From: Marinomonas profundi
Lineage (GTDB): Bacteria > Pseudomonadota > Gammaproteobacteria > Pseudomonadales > Marinomonadaceae
Assembly: GCF_020694005.1 (NCBI RefSeq)
Contig: NZ_CP073013.1
Coordinates: 744,001-808,000 of the forward strand
Direction: 5' to 3'
DNA: 64,000 nucleotides
Shown: positions 29,750-37,764 of the stretch, piece by piece
How positions within the stretch are numbered: position 1 is the first letter of the stretch
Layout: each line of letters starts with the position of its first letter
Notes under the pieces: model-generated
The model's database searches: none
Told to the model about the DNA's origin: nothing
Seen by the model: the letters and a program-made list of their open reading frames with translations, nothing else
Position numbers and translations under genes: made by a program

Positions 29750-30524
29750 CTAACTGAATCCCCCACGCGGTTTTTAACCATTGAATCATTTCATCAAAAA
29801 ACAACAAATAAATACTTAAAAAGTCTTCCAGCATAATCCAAAAAAAGAACAGCGAAAACAACATTATGATAGGAAAGCCAAGGGCAAAAATATTCAACTG
29901 AGGAGAGGCTTTTGCTACCACACCAAACGACAAGTTAATCACCAATACGGCAATCGCTAAAGGCAAAACGATCAGCAAGGCTTTTTCAAACATCCACCCA
30001 CCCAACAAAACCAACTGCCAATAACGCTGACTATCAAAACCCTGACCAATCGGCCAATAGGTAAAACTCTCGGCCAAATATTCAATCATCACCAGATGGC
30101 CATTTGTCCCCAAAAACGCCAACGCCACCATAGACAAATAATACTGCCCAAGTGTTGCCACAGAAATACCGTTGGCAGGGTCATTAGACATAGCAAAACC
30201 AAGACCGGCCTTCATGGCAGCCAACTGCCCCGCTAAAGAAAACAACTGAAATAAAACCGTGACAACAAAACCAAGCGCAAAACCAATCACCAACTGCTCA
30301 GCAATTAAAACAATATAAGCAGGCGAAACGGGATCGTAACTAGGCACCTCAATCACAGGCGTGACAATCACAGCCACCACAAACGAAAAGGCGGCACGAA
30401 GCCGCACCGAAACCAACTGACTACCAAACAAAGGCAGCGCCATAAAAAAAGCGCCAATACGAAAAAAAGGCAGTAAAAAACTAATCGTCAGATTCAATAA
30501 CTGATCAGGATGAATCTCTAGCAT
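29742..30524 (-). CDS. fliR: Flagellar export protein FliR
   Basis: Membrane component of the FliPQR export pore. Six hydrophobic segments are visible in 260 residues. Family features include RIGAFFMALPLFGS near the N-terminus and GQLAAMKAGLGFAMSNDPANG in the centre. It follows fliQ with a one-base contact and overlaps flhB. Confidence 0.93.
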   Translation of the reverse strand: MLEIHPDQLLNLTISFLLPFFRIGAFFMALPLFGSQLVSVRLRAAFSFVVAVIVTPVIEVPSYDPVSPAYIVLIAEQLVIGFALGFVVTVLFQLFSLAGQLAAMKAGLGFAMSNDPANGISVATLGQYYLSMVALAFLGTNGHLVMIEYLAESFTYWPIGQGFDSQRYWQLVLLGGWMFEKALLIVLPLAIAVLVINLSFGVVAKASPQLNIFALGFPIIMLFSLFFFWIMLEDFLSIYLLFFDEMIQWLKTAWGIQLDG

Positions 30525-30793
30525 TAGCCGATGATCATGGGAATATTAATAAATAAATTCGTCGTAAAATCCATCAGCTTCATCAAGATCCAAGGACCTA
30601 GCTGCATAATCACCAGAATGGTGACGATTAATCGCGGAAGAAAAGAAAGGGTTTGCTCGTTGATTTGCGTAGCGGCTTGAAACACACTCACAACTAACCC
30701 CACCAACAAGCTTGGCAGCATTACAACACCTACAATCAAAACGATCAGGTAAAACCCCTGCCCGTATAGATCCAATACCACCTGAGGGTCCAT
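30524..30793 (-). CDS. fliQ: Flagellar export protein FliQ
   Basis: An 89-residue two-segment membrane protein of the FliPQR pore. The signature LVVSVFQAATQINEQTLSF between the segments is intact. It starts two bases after the fliP stop. Confidence 0.94.
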   Translation of the reverse strand: MDPQVVLDLYGQGFYLIVLIVGVVMLPSLLVGLVVSVFQAATQINEQTLSFLPRLIVTILVIMQLGPWILMKLMDFTTNLFINIPMIIG

Positions 30794-30795
30794 CG

Positions 30796-31533
30796 TTAAA
30801 TCCCGAAGCTTGCTGCCAACGTCCCCATAATCATAGACCAGCCATCTACCATCACAAAGAGCATTATTTTAAAAGGCAATGAAATAATAATAGGCGACAA
30901 CATCATCATACCCATCGCCATCAACACACTGGCCACCACCATATCAACAATCAAAAAAGGAATGAAGATCATAAACCCAATTTGAAACGCGGTTTTTAGC
31001 TCACTGGTTACGAAAGCCGGCATCAAAATAGTAAAAGGCAGCTCTTCCATCGATTGAATAGTGCCTTCACGCCCCGCCAACTTAACAAAAAGAGCAATAT
31101 CATCCTCTCTTGTTTGTGCCAACATGAAATCCCGTACCGGCACCGAAGCCGCTTCAACCGCTTGAAGTGAGGTTATTTCCTCTTTTAAATAAGGCTGCAG
31201 CGCGACTTCATTCACTTTATCCAACGTAGGCGTCATGATGAAAAGCGTTAAAAACAAGGCCATACCAATCATAATTTGATTAGACGGCGTTTGCTGTAAA
31301 CCAATCGCCTGACGCAGTATCGCCAATACCACCACAATTCGTGTAAAAGACGTCATCATCATTAACGCAGCGGGCAGCAGCGTTAATGCGGTCATAATAA
31401 AAAGAATTTGTAGTGACACCGAATATTCTTGACTGCCGTCGGCATTGGTCACCATTCTTACCGCGGGCAACCCAGCTTCAGCCCACGAAAACGAAGGGAT
31501 AACACACAATAACAATAGGATAAAACGAATCAC
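30796..31533 (-). CDS. fliP: Flagellar export protein FliP
   Basis: Core of the export pore. A cleavable signal peptide ([18 protein letters not shown]) precedes four membrane segments. Family motifs include [21 protein letters not shown] and the conserved [13 protein letters not shown] end region. The 245-residue length is normal. The start overlaps fliO by four bases. Confidence 0.95.
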   Translation of the reverse strand: MIRFILLLLCVIPSFSWAEAGLPAVRMVTNADGSQEYSVSLQILFIMTALTLLPAALMMMTSFTRIVVVLAILRQAIGLQQTPSNQIMIGMALFLTLFIMTPTLDKVNEVALQPYLKEEITSLQAVEAASVPVRDFMLAQTREDDIALFVKLAGREGTIQSMEELPFTILMPAFVTSELKTAFQIGFMIFIPFLIVDMVVASVLMAMGMMMLSPIIISLPFKIMLFVMVDGWSMIMGTLAASFGI

Positions 31534-31952
31534 ACCGCATCCTCATGACGGCGATCTGCCGCCGTACTTTCTTGGCGAGCTTCATCCATTGCCGAAGCAA
31601 ACGAGGTAGCCTGAGATGGAAAGCTTTTTAGGTGAGTGATAGTGTGCGATGTCACGCCAATCAGTAAGCGCTCACCTTCCACCTCAACCAGCATTAGCTT
31701 TTCTTTTGTGCCCAGCGACTGAACATTGACGATTTTGATCGCTGATTGTCCCAATTTCATTTGGGCAAATTGAAAACGCTTCATGAGCCATAAGCAAGCG
31801 GGAATAAAAGCAACCACAAAGAGTAAAGATAGGACTACTTTCCAAATAGAAGAAAGCGCAGACATATCTTGCACTTCTGCTGCCTGCAGATAAGAGGTCG
31901 CCACACACAGCGTGGCGAACAAAACACATCGATTAAAAACAGAAGAAATCAA
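31530..31952 (-). CDS. fliO: Flagellar biosynthesis protein FliO
   Basis: Small membrane protein that helps assemble FliP in the export gate. A signal-like N-terminus ending YLQA is followed by one membrane segment ([19 protein letters not shown]) and a cytoplasmic domain with [24 protein letters not shown], typical for FliO. It lies six bases after fliN. Confidence 0.9.
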   Translation of the reverse strand: MISSVFNRCVLFATLCVATSYLQAAEVQDMSALSSIWKVVLSLLFVVAFIPACLWLMKRFQFAQMKLGQSAIKIVNVQSLGTKEKLMLVEVEGERLLIGVTSHTITHLKSFPSQATSFASAMDEARQESTAADRRHEDAV

Positions 31953-31958
31953 TTGTCA

Positions 31959-32420
31959 CTACTTAAGTCGTCGAATTCGCTCACTAGGGCTCACTACATC
32001 CGTCAAACGAATGCCATATTTATCATTCACCACAACCACCTCACCATGGGCAATCAAGGTACCATTTACCAAGACATCCAACGGCTCTCCCGCAAAGCGA
32101 TCAAGCTCAACAACCGACCCTTGAGTCAATTGCATCAAGTTTCGGATGGCGATTTCGGTATTGCCCAGCTCCATAGAAAGAACAACAGGAATATCCATGA
32201 TCAAATCTAGATCGGAGCCAACGCCACCGCTTGGCACAGAAGGGTTCGACAGCGTCTCGAGTTTAACAGGTTCGACTTTTTGTTCAGACATTGCCGCCGC
32301 CCACTCGTCTTCGAGCCCTTCACCGTCATCGGTTTCGCCGGCTTCTGACATTGCTGCAGCCCATTCGTCTGCTAAATCATCGTCCATGCCAGCGGCATCT
32401 GGATTTTGTTCTTCTGCCAT
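31959..32420 (-). CDS. fliN: Flagellar motor switch protein FliN
   Basis: C-ring component at the cytoplasmic base of the motor. The C-terminal SpoA domain (about residues 75-150) reads LGNTEIAIRNLMQLTQGSVVEL...GEVVVVNDKYGIRLTDV. The acidic N-terminal 60 residues contain the nine-residue motif DEWAAAMSE twice (residues 18-26 and 38-46), where relatives I recall have one. It is adjacent to fliM (one-base gap). Confidence 0.94.
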   Translation of the reverse strand: MAEEQNPDAAGMDDDLADEWAAAMSEAGETDDGEGLEDEWAAAMSEQKVEPVKLETLSNPSVPSGGVGSDLDLIMDIPVVLSMELGNTEIAIRNLMQLTQGSVVELDRFAGEPLDVLVNGTLIAHGEVVVVNDKYGIRLTDVVSPSERIRRLK

Positions 32421-32421
32421 A

Positions 32422-33396
32422 CTATTTCGTCACCTTCACTTTAAAGCTTTCTTCCATTTGCACCGAATAGCGCTCATCACTAACGCCTAACTTGCCTTTG
32501 AACGTCGGCACACCATTCGCTCTAACGGTGACAAATTCCGGCATTTCTATCGGAATAATATCACCCGTCTTAAATTTTAATACCTCACCCAGTGAGATCT
32601 TTCGATTTGCCACATTAACAGACAAATTCACACTAATGTCTTTAACATCCTGCTCTAAAGATTTCCCCCAGCGGTCATCTTTTTCATCCACATCACTTTG
32701 CACACCCGCATCAAGCAATTCGCGAACAGGCTCAATCATAGAATAGGGTAAGGTAATGTGCAGTTCGCCGCCGCCGCCATCCAATTCAATATGAAAAGTA
32801 GAAACGACAACCACCTCGCTAGGACTGACAATATTTGCCATTGCAGGGTTAACTTCCGAACTAATGTATTCGAGTTCCAACTTTAATACTGGCGCCCACG
32901 CCTCTGTCAAATCAACAAACACCTGCTCCAACATCAACTGAACAATACGAATTTCAGTGGGGGTAAATTCTCGCCCCTCGATTTTAGCGTGTCGCCCATC
33001 GCCACCAAAAAAGTTATCCACTAACTTAAAAACAAGCTTTGCGTCCAATATAAACAACGCCGTACTTCTTAAGGGCCGGAACTTCACCAAATTCAAACTG
33101 GTTGGAACATACAGAGTATGAACGTACTCACCAAACTTCATTACTTGAAGGCCGCCAGATGAGACATCCGCAGTACGGCGAAGCATGTTGAATAAACTAA
33201 TACGTGTATAACGAGCAAATCGCTCATTAATCATTTCCAAGGTGGGCATGCGCCCACGCACAATGCGTTCTTGGCTAGTGATGTCATAAGAAGCGACACC
33301 ATTGGCGTCTCGATTATCCTCTTCCGCAGGCTTTTCATCCGCGCCGTGTAAAAGTGCGTCGATTTCGTCCTGGGATAATAGATCTTGGGCAGACAT
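32422..33396 (-). CDS. fliM: Flagellar motor switch protein FliM
   Basis: C-ring protein that receives CheY-P. The N-terminal CheY-binding peptide LSQDEIDALLHG (residues 6-17) is intact. The middle CheC-like domain and C-terminal SpoA domain follow. The 324-residue length is standard. It lies four bases after fliL and one before fliN. Confidence 0.96.
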   Translation of the reverse strand: MSAQDLLSQDEIDALLHGADEKPAEEDNRDANGVASYDITSQERIVRGRMPTLEMINERFARYTRISLFNMLRRTADVSSGGLQVMKFGEYVHTLYVPTSLNLVKFRPLRSTALFILDAKLVFKLVDNFFGGDGRHAKIEGREFTPTEIRIVQLMLEQVFVDLTEAWAPVLKLELEYISSEVNPAMANIVSPSEVVVVSTFHIELDGGGGELHITLPYSMIEPVRELLDAGVQSDVDEKDDRWGKSLEQDVKDISVNLSVNVANRKISLGEVLKFKTGDIIPIEMPEFVTVRANGVPTFKGKLGVSDERYSVQMEESFKVKVTK

Positions 33397-33400
33397 AATA

Positions 33401-33898
33401 TTATTGCATCACAAAATTAGTAAATAACACGCCATCAACGCCTCCCTGACCAGTTTCCTGCTCAAGAATACCATTGATTGCGTCAAGGGACGCCTGTTTC
33501 AGCGCCAATTTGCCTTCAGCGGTTTGCAAATCCACAAACGACTGACTAGAAAAAAGCAACACCAAACTATTACGAATCAACGGCATATGCAGTGTAACAG
33601 CATTGATTTGATCTGTGTTTTTTGATTTCAGCGTCATACTTAATTGCACATAGCGCTGACGCCCATCCACCATGAAGTCTACGGTAAAGGCAGGCTCTAA
33701 CGCCAGATAAATAGAAGGCTTATTTGCCAGCGCAGCCTGTTCATCAGCACTCGAATCACTAAAAAACAAAAAATACGTCGCAACACTGCCACTAATAAGA
33801 ACCAAAAGCAGCACAGCGATGATAATCAGTTTTTTCTTCCCTCTTGATTTCCCCTCTTCTGCACCAAGATCCAAACCGTCTTCATCTGCCATCTTCAT
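33401..33898 (-). CDS. fliL: Flagellar basal body protein FliL
   Basis: Single-pass inner membrane protein that rings the stator. A short acidic cytoplasmic tail with a basic patch (KSRGKKK) is followed by one membrane segment (LIIIAVLLLVLISGSVATYFLF) and a periplasmic stomatin-like domain ending in QTGQGGVDGVLFTNFVMQ. The ATG at 33892 (two codons in) has AAGG nine bases upstream and may be the true start. The preceding 115-base gap after fliK shows no strong promoter or terminator. Confidence 0.92.
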   Translation of the reverse strand: MKMADEDGLDLGAEEGKSRGKKKLIIIAVLLLVLISGSVATYFLFFSDSSADEQAALANKPSIYLALEPAFTVDFMVDGRQRYVQLSMTLKSKNTDQINAVTLHMPLIRNSLVLLFSSQSFVDLQTAEGKLALKQASLDAINGILEQETGQGGVDGVLFTNFVMQ

Positions 33899-34013
33899 AA
33901 ACCTTAGCTATATCAAATTCTTTTAACCGAGCGGACGCGAGTAACATCCCTACCATCGAACTATCGCCTATTCTACAAAGAATCAAACATAGCACCATCA
34001 ATTTCTCATCACT

Positions 34014-35660
34014 TTAAGCATAGTAATCAACTCCCGTCGCAGAAACATAGGACATATTACTGTCAATCAGCTCATCATCCAGCTCATCATTGGCGGCAAC
34101 ACCCTCTTGGTTCGCGGCATTATTTCGATAATTGCCTCGCTCCTGGGCGCCAGATGCGTCCTGTTGTGACACATCAACCTCTGCTCGACTCAAGTCCATG
34201 CCTTGTTGTGCCAACATTTCCCGTAACCGCCCCATTTGTGCCTCTAACAAATCTCTTGCTTGGGGCGTCGCAGCAACAAAACTGACTTGAGCATTGGAAT
34301 CGCTGTCTACTGATATTTTTACCGTCAAACTGCCCAATTCTGGCGGATCCAATCGAATATGTGCGGTATGACCACCATCACGAGCAACCCAAGCAACCTT
34401 CTGAGTCATTTCACCAGCCCATCCAGGATGGGTCGGTGGCAGATTCATCGCCAGATTCGGAGGTGGATTTTGTGCAGCGACATTCACTGCTGTCGCGCCA
34501 AGTGCGGCTCGACCCGCCTGACTACCATGTAACGCGCTATTTAAACCGCCTGATACATTATCATCCGCCATGCCGCCATCAATTTGGGCCGCCATGCGCC
34601 CCATCATGGCTTCTTGGTCTTTTTTACGCAGTTCAATGGGCTCATTTAGCAGCACACCGTCTTCTAAAAGCCCCCCATCTTCCCCAAGCAATGCCTCCGC
34701 CGACTCTGCATTTACCTCATCCGACACCGCAGCGCTTCCCAACAAGGCAGACGGTACCGCTTGCGATTGACCTTCTTTATTGGTCACGCCGGCTAAAACA
34801 CCTACTGCCACCCCTGCAGCCGCTTTAACAGCATCAGGCACCAATTCAGGCGTTACCGAGGCCTGTGCGGCTTTCGCCGCTGACGAGTCCATTTGAGATA
34901 ACACCCAAGACAACTCTCCATCTTCACCTTGCGCTGACAAATCGATAACAGCCTCATCGGTAATCGAGGTTTTACTGGTTGGCCCATCCGCTTTATTAGC
35001 ATGACCCGACAACGTTTGCTTTATCGTGTCCAGCCCCAACACACCCGTTCCTGCAACCGCCGCACTGGACATGGCTGACGGCCCAGCACCTTGTGCAGCG
35101 GCCTCAGATGGCAATAACGTTGCCGTACCTGATTCAGTATCGGACAACAATGCTGACGCTTGCTCTGGTGACGACTTGAGCGCTACTGAAGATTTAAGCT
35201 CTTCTGAAGACGCCTGCTCTTGCGACAGCCCTGCAAAAGTAAGCATTGCACTTTCTTCTCCGCCATCGGCACCGACGGCCACTTTGTCCACAAGCCCATC
35301 TTGAGCGGGTAATCCCTCGCCATCGCGCTGCAAATTGTTGCCGCTTTTCTCAGACACAGCACTCGACGTCATCGCCTTTTCTGAAGCTGGCAATGCCGAT
35401 TCGGCCTCTCCGCCTTTAGCACGCACTGAAGTCGAGTTTTTATCAACCGACGTAGACTCATCAAGAGATGCGGAGGATGAAGCCTTTGCCGCAGAAGACA
35501 CAGCTTTGCCCGATGATTCGTGGCTAACTTTAGGTTCTTTCGCTCGATTAAAATCACTGGCAAAAGCAGCACCATTTGCAGAAGAAGACTTAGCAAAAGG
35601 CGCTTTTTTAGGGGGAACACTGGGTGTTAAAGACAGTACCGTATTTGAATCTGTGCGCAT
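34014..35660 (-). CDS. fliK: Flagellar hook-length control protein FliK
   Basis: Secreted ruler that ends hook growth and switches FlhB. A long Ala/Ser/Glu-rich N-terminal part (about residues 1-400) precedes the conserved FliK C-terminal domain (about 420-510). Family motifs there are VAWVARDGGHTAHIRLDPPE, LGSLTVKI and ATPQARDLLEAQMGRLREML. The start is taken at 35660, where a strong GGAGG lies five bases ahead of MRTDSNTV. The open frame from 35684 is not supported by a binding site. It is first in the fliKLMNOPQR-flhB order. Confidence 0.93.
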   Translation of the reverse strand: MRTDSNTVLSLTPSVPPKKAPFAKSSSANGAAFASDFNRAKEPKVSHESSGKAVSSAAKASSSASLDESTSVDKNSTSVRAKGGEAESALPASEKAMTSSAVSEKSGNNLQRDGEGLPAQDGLVDKVAVGADGGEESAMLTFAGLSQEQASSEELKSSVALKSSPEQASALLSDTESGTATLLPSEAAAQGAGPSAMSSAAVAGTGVLGLDTIKQTLSGHANKADGPTSKTSITDEAVIDLSAQGEDGELSWVLSQMDSSAAKAAQASVTPELVPDAVKAAAGVAVGVLAGVTNKEGQSQAVPSALLGSAAVSDEVNAESAEALLGEDGGLLEDGVLLNEPIELRKKDQEAMMGRMAAQIDGGMADDNVSGGLNSALHGSQAGRAALGATAVNVAAQNPPPNLAMNLPPTHPGWAGEMTQKVAWVARDGGHTAHIRLDPPELGSLTVKISVDSDSNAQVSFVAATPQARDLLEAQMGRLREMLAQQGMDLSRAEVDVSQQDASGAQERGNYRNNAANQEGVAANDELDDELIDSNMSYVSATGVDYYA

Positions 35661-35705
35661 AATTTCCTCCTGCGATAGAGGCAACTATGCAATAGAAAGG
35701 CCAAT

Positions 35706-37421
35706 CTAACTTTCTTCTCCAACTTGCCAACAATAATGCGCGCTCACCGCTCGTCCGCCTTTAGAAAACTCTAATTTAGAACACAGCCGATGCAATAACC
35801 CCAAGCCTCGGTTATAAAGCAACTCCGTATTGGATGTGTCATAGCTAGCACGATGAAAATCAAACCCTACCCCACTGTCTTCAACATACAACACCAACAA
35901 TCTGTGCTGGCGATCAGACGTCACCTTGACCGAAATTTTCACGAACCCTTCCGTTAAATTAGCCAGCGTACGCTCACGTTCCTCATAATAAGATGAAAAA
36001 CCATCACTCGAATCCTTCTTTGCAGAGCTTAGTTTTAAGACGCCATGCTCAAGCGCATTTGAATAAAGTTCCGATAAAATCATAAAAATTTGACTGGAAA
36101 AACGACTTAATCCCGGCACAGTCGTCAAAATTTGCAACACATAAGGCAAAGGGTCTGTATTGCGTAACGAGTCTGCATGCAACACATAGTCAAAAGAAAA
36201 ATCGGCCGGTGCCTCATGGTGAGCTTTTGACACCAGATGCCGAGAAGAATCAATACCGATAGCGGGATCAAGCCGAACACTTAAACAAGAAATATCATCA
36301 TGCGGATTATCCAACACATCTTCTTGTTGAAGCTGCGCCATCAACCAGTCAACCGACTCCTCGGCACGGATTTCTCCCTTATAAAGAGGCGGTAATACAG
36401 AGTCGCAAAACATAGTCCCAGCCCCGTCTAATGCTTCATAAACCCCGTCAGAAAATGCCATTATCCGATCACCGGAAGAGAAGGAAACAGGGTCAATCCG
36501 ACACTCAAACAACTCAGGCGACAAAATCCCCAAGGGTAGATTTTTTGATGCAAACCTGATGGGTCGGTCTGATTGCTGGGAAAAAAACAATAAATCTGGC
36601 AAACCGCCATTCCAAATTTCGATGCTTTTATCATTGACTTTAATATCAATAAAAGCCGCACTGCAAAACATGTTCGTCGGCAAAATCCCTTTCAGACGCG
36701 CGTTGATCTCAGGAATAATTTGACGCATCAAAAAGCCTTTTTTGGTCCAATCAAAAAAGATATCCGCCAGTGGCAGCGCACCAATGGCAGCCGAAAGGCC
36801 ATGTCCCGTAAAATCCCCTAGCAAAAGGTGCATTCCACCATTTGGCTTATAGGCCGCCAAGATAACGTCACCATTAAATGTATGTGTTCCATAATGAAAC
36901 GTTGATAAGGCTGAATCGTTGAGGCAATTAGAATGGGTTATGTTTTCATAAACGACTTTGGCAACATCCTGCTCATTAAGCAACTGCTGGTTGTACAAAG
37001 CCATCGCATCGCGCTGCTCTTCGAGCGTTCTTCGCATCACTAAAAGACGCACGATAGTGTTTAATTTCGTGGTTATCAACGCCGTATTATAGGGTTTAGA
37101 AATAAAATCAGCGCCGCCAACGCGCAAACAATTAGATAAGGCAACCGCATCCACAACCCCTGACAAAAAGATAATAGGGATAAACAAATCCCCCGTAATA
37201 CATTGAATATCTTCGGCCACTTCCCAACCATTTTTATGTGGCATGGTAATCCCCAAGCACACTAATTGAACGGTTTTGGCGTCAAATTTTTCAACCGCAT
37301 CCCGGCCATCTACAGCCAAGATCACCTTGTGACCAAACTGCCTTAAAATGCTTGCCAATAACAGACGATCAACAGGATTATCGTCTGCAATCAAGATAGT
37401 TAAAGGTTGAGGTTGCTCCAT
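35706..37421 (-). CDS. HsbR-like protein: receiver, SpoIIE/PP2C phosphatase and anti-sigma-type kinase
   Basis: Three domains. Residues 1-130 form a receiver with the acidic pair in IADDNPVDR, the Ser in FLSG and the Lys in SKPYN. However, position 57, where the phospho-acceptor Asp should be, is Gly (LVCLGITMP; codon GGG at 37251-37253). Residues about 180-390 form a PP2C phosphatase with GDFTGHG, FSDGVYE and a terminal DD. Residues about 425-571 form a HATPase_c kinase with ELYSNALEHG and VEDSGVGFD. In Pseudomonas HsbR this architecture (de)phosphorylates the STAS protein HsbA under control of HptB. The STAS partner is next upstream; no Hpt gene is present. Confidence 0.85.
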   Translation of the reverse strand: MEQPQPLTILIADDNPVDRLLLASILRQFGHKVILAVDGRDAVEKFDAKTVQLVCLGITMPHKNGWEVAEDIQCITGDLFIPIIFLSGVVDAVALSNCLRVGGADFISKPYNTALITTKLNTIVRLLVMRRTLEEQRDAMALYNQQLLNEQDVAKVVYENITHSNCLNDSALSTFHYGTHTFNGDVILAAYKPNGGMHLLLGDFTGHGLSAAIGALPLADIFFDWTKKGFLMRQIIPEINARLKGILPTNMFCSAAFIDIKVNDKSIEIWNGGLPDLLFFSQQSDRPIRFASKNLPLGILSPELFECRIDPVSFSSGDRIMAFSDGVYEALDGAGTMFCDSVLPPLYKGEIRAEESVDWLMAQLQQEDVLDNPHDDISCLSVRLDPAIGIDSSRHLVSKAHHEAPADFSFDYVLHADSLRNTDPLPYVLQILTTVPGLSRFSSQIFMILSELYSNALEHGVLKLSSAKKDSSDGFSSYYEERERTLANLTEGFVKISVKVTSDRQHRLLVLYVEDSGVGFDFHRASYDTSNTELLYNRGLGLLHRLCSKLEFSKGGRAVSAHYCWQVGEES

Positions 37422-37427
37422 GTAATG

Positions 37428-37730
37428 CTACTCAGTTATCGAAAAAAGCCGATGGAAATTGGCGGCTTTAAGTGTATCCATCACCGCACCGTTTACATTA
37501 ATCAAACGAATATCGGCTCTTTCCCCTCCCGCATGATCTCTAAGCAACAGCAGCATCCCAAGCGCAGAGCTGTCTAGGTAAGTCACTTCTACAAAGTCAA
37601 TCACATAACAAATTGTGGCATCAAAAGCGCTAAAAGCGTCTTTAAAGATTTTATGGCAATTGTAGTCAAAGCGCCCTTTGACGGAGATTGTCAAACATCT
37701 TGCTTGTTTATCAAAAAACCGTTCAACCAC
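37428..37730 (-). CDS. STAS-domain anti-sigma factor antagonist (HsbA-like)
   Basis: A 100-residue STAS protein: LTISVKGRFDYNCHKIF at the N-terminus, YVIDFVEVTYLDSSALGMLL in the core, with the phosphorylatable serine in the DSS motif (residues 53-55). Its 3' end is six bases from the start of the phosphatase/kinase gene that should control it. In Pseudomonas HsbA moves between FlgM and a diguanylate cyclase depending on phosphorylation; whether this holds here is inference. Confidence 0.85.
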   Translation of the reverse strand: MVERFFDKQARCLTISVKGRFDYNCHKIFKDAFSAFDATICYVIDFVEVTYLDSSALGMLLLLRDHAGGERADIRLINVNGAVMDTLKAANFHRLFSITE

Positions 37731-37764
37731 AGCCTACTCCTCGACCATCAAGCGGGAGACACTA

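Noticed and set aside
34361..34828. Long open frame opposite fliK
   Set aside because: It is His/Pro/Gln rich, has no binding site or known domain, and results from the biased Ala/Ser codon pattern of fliK.
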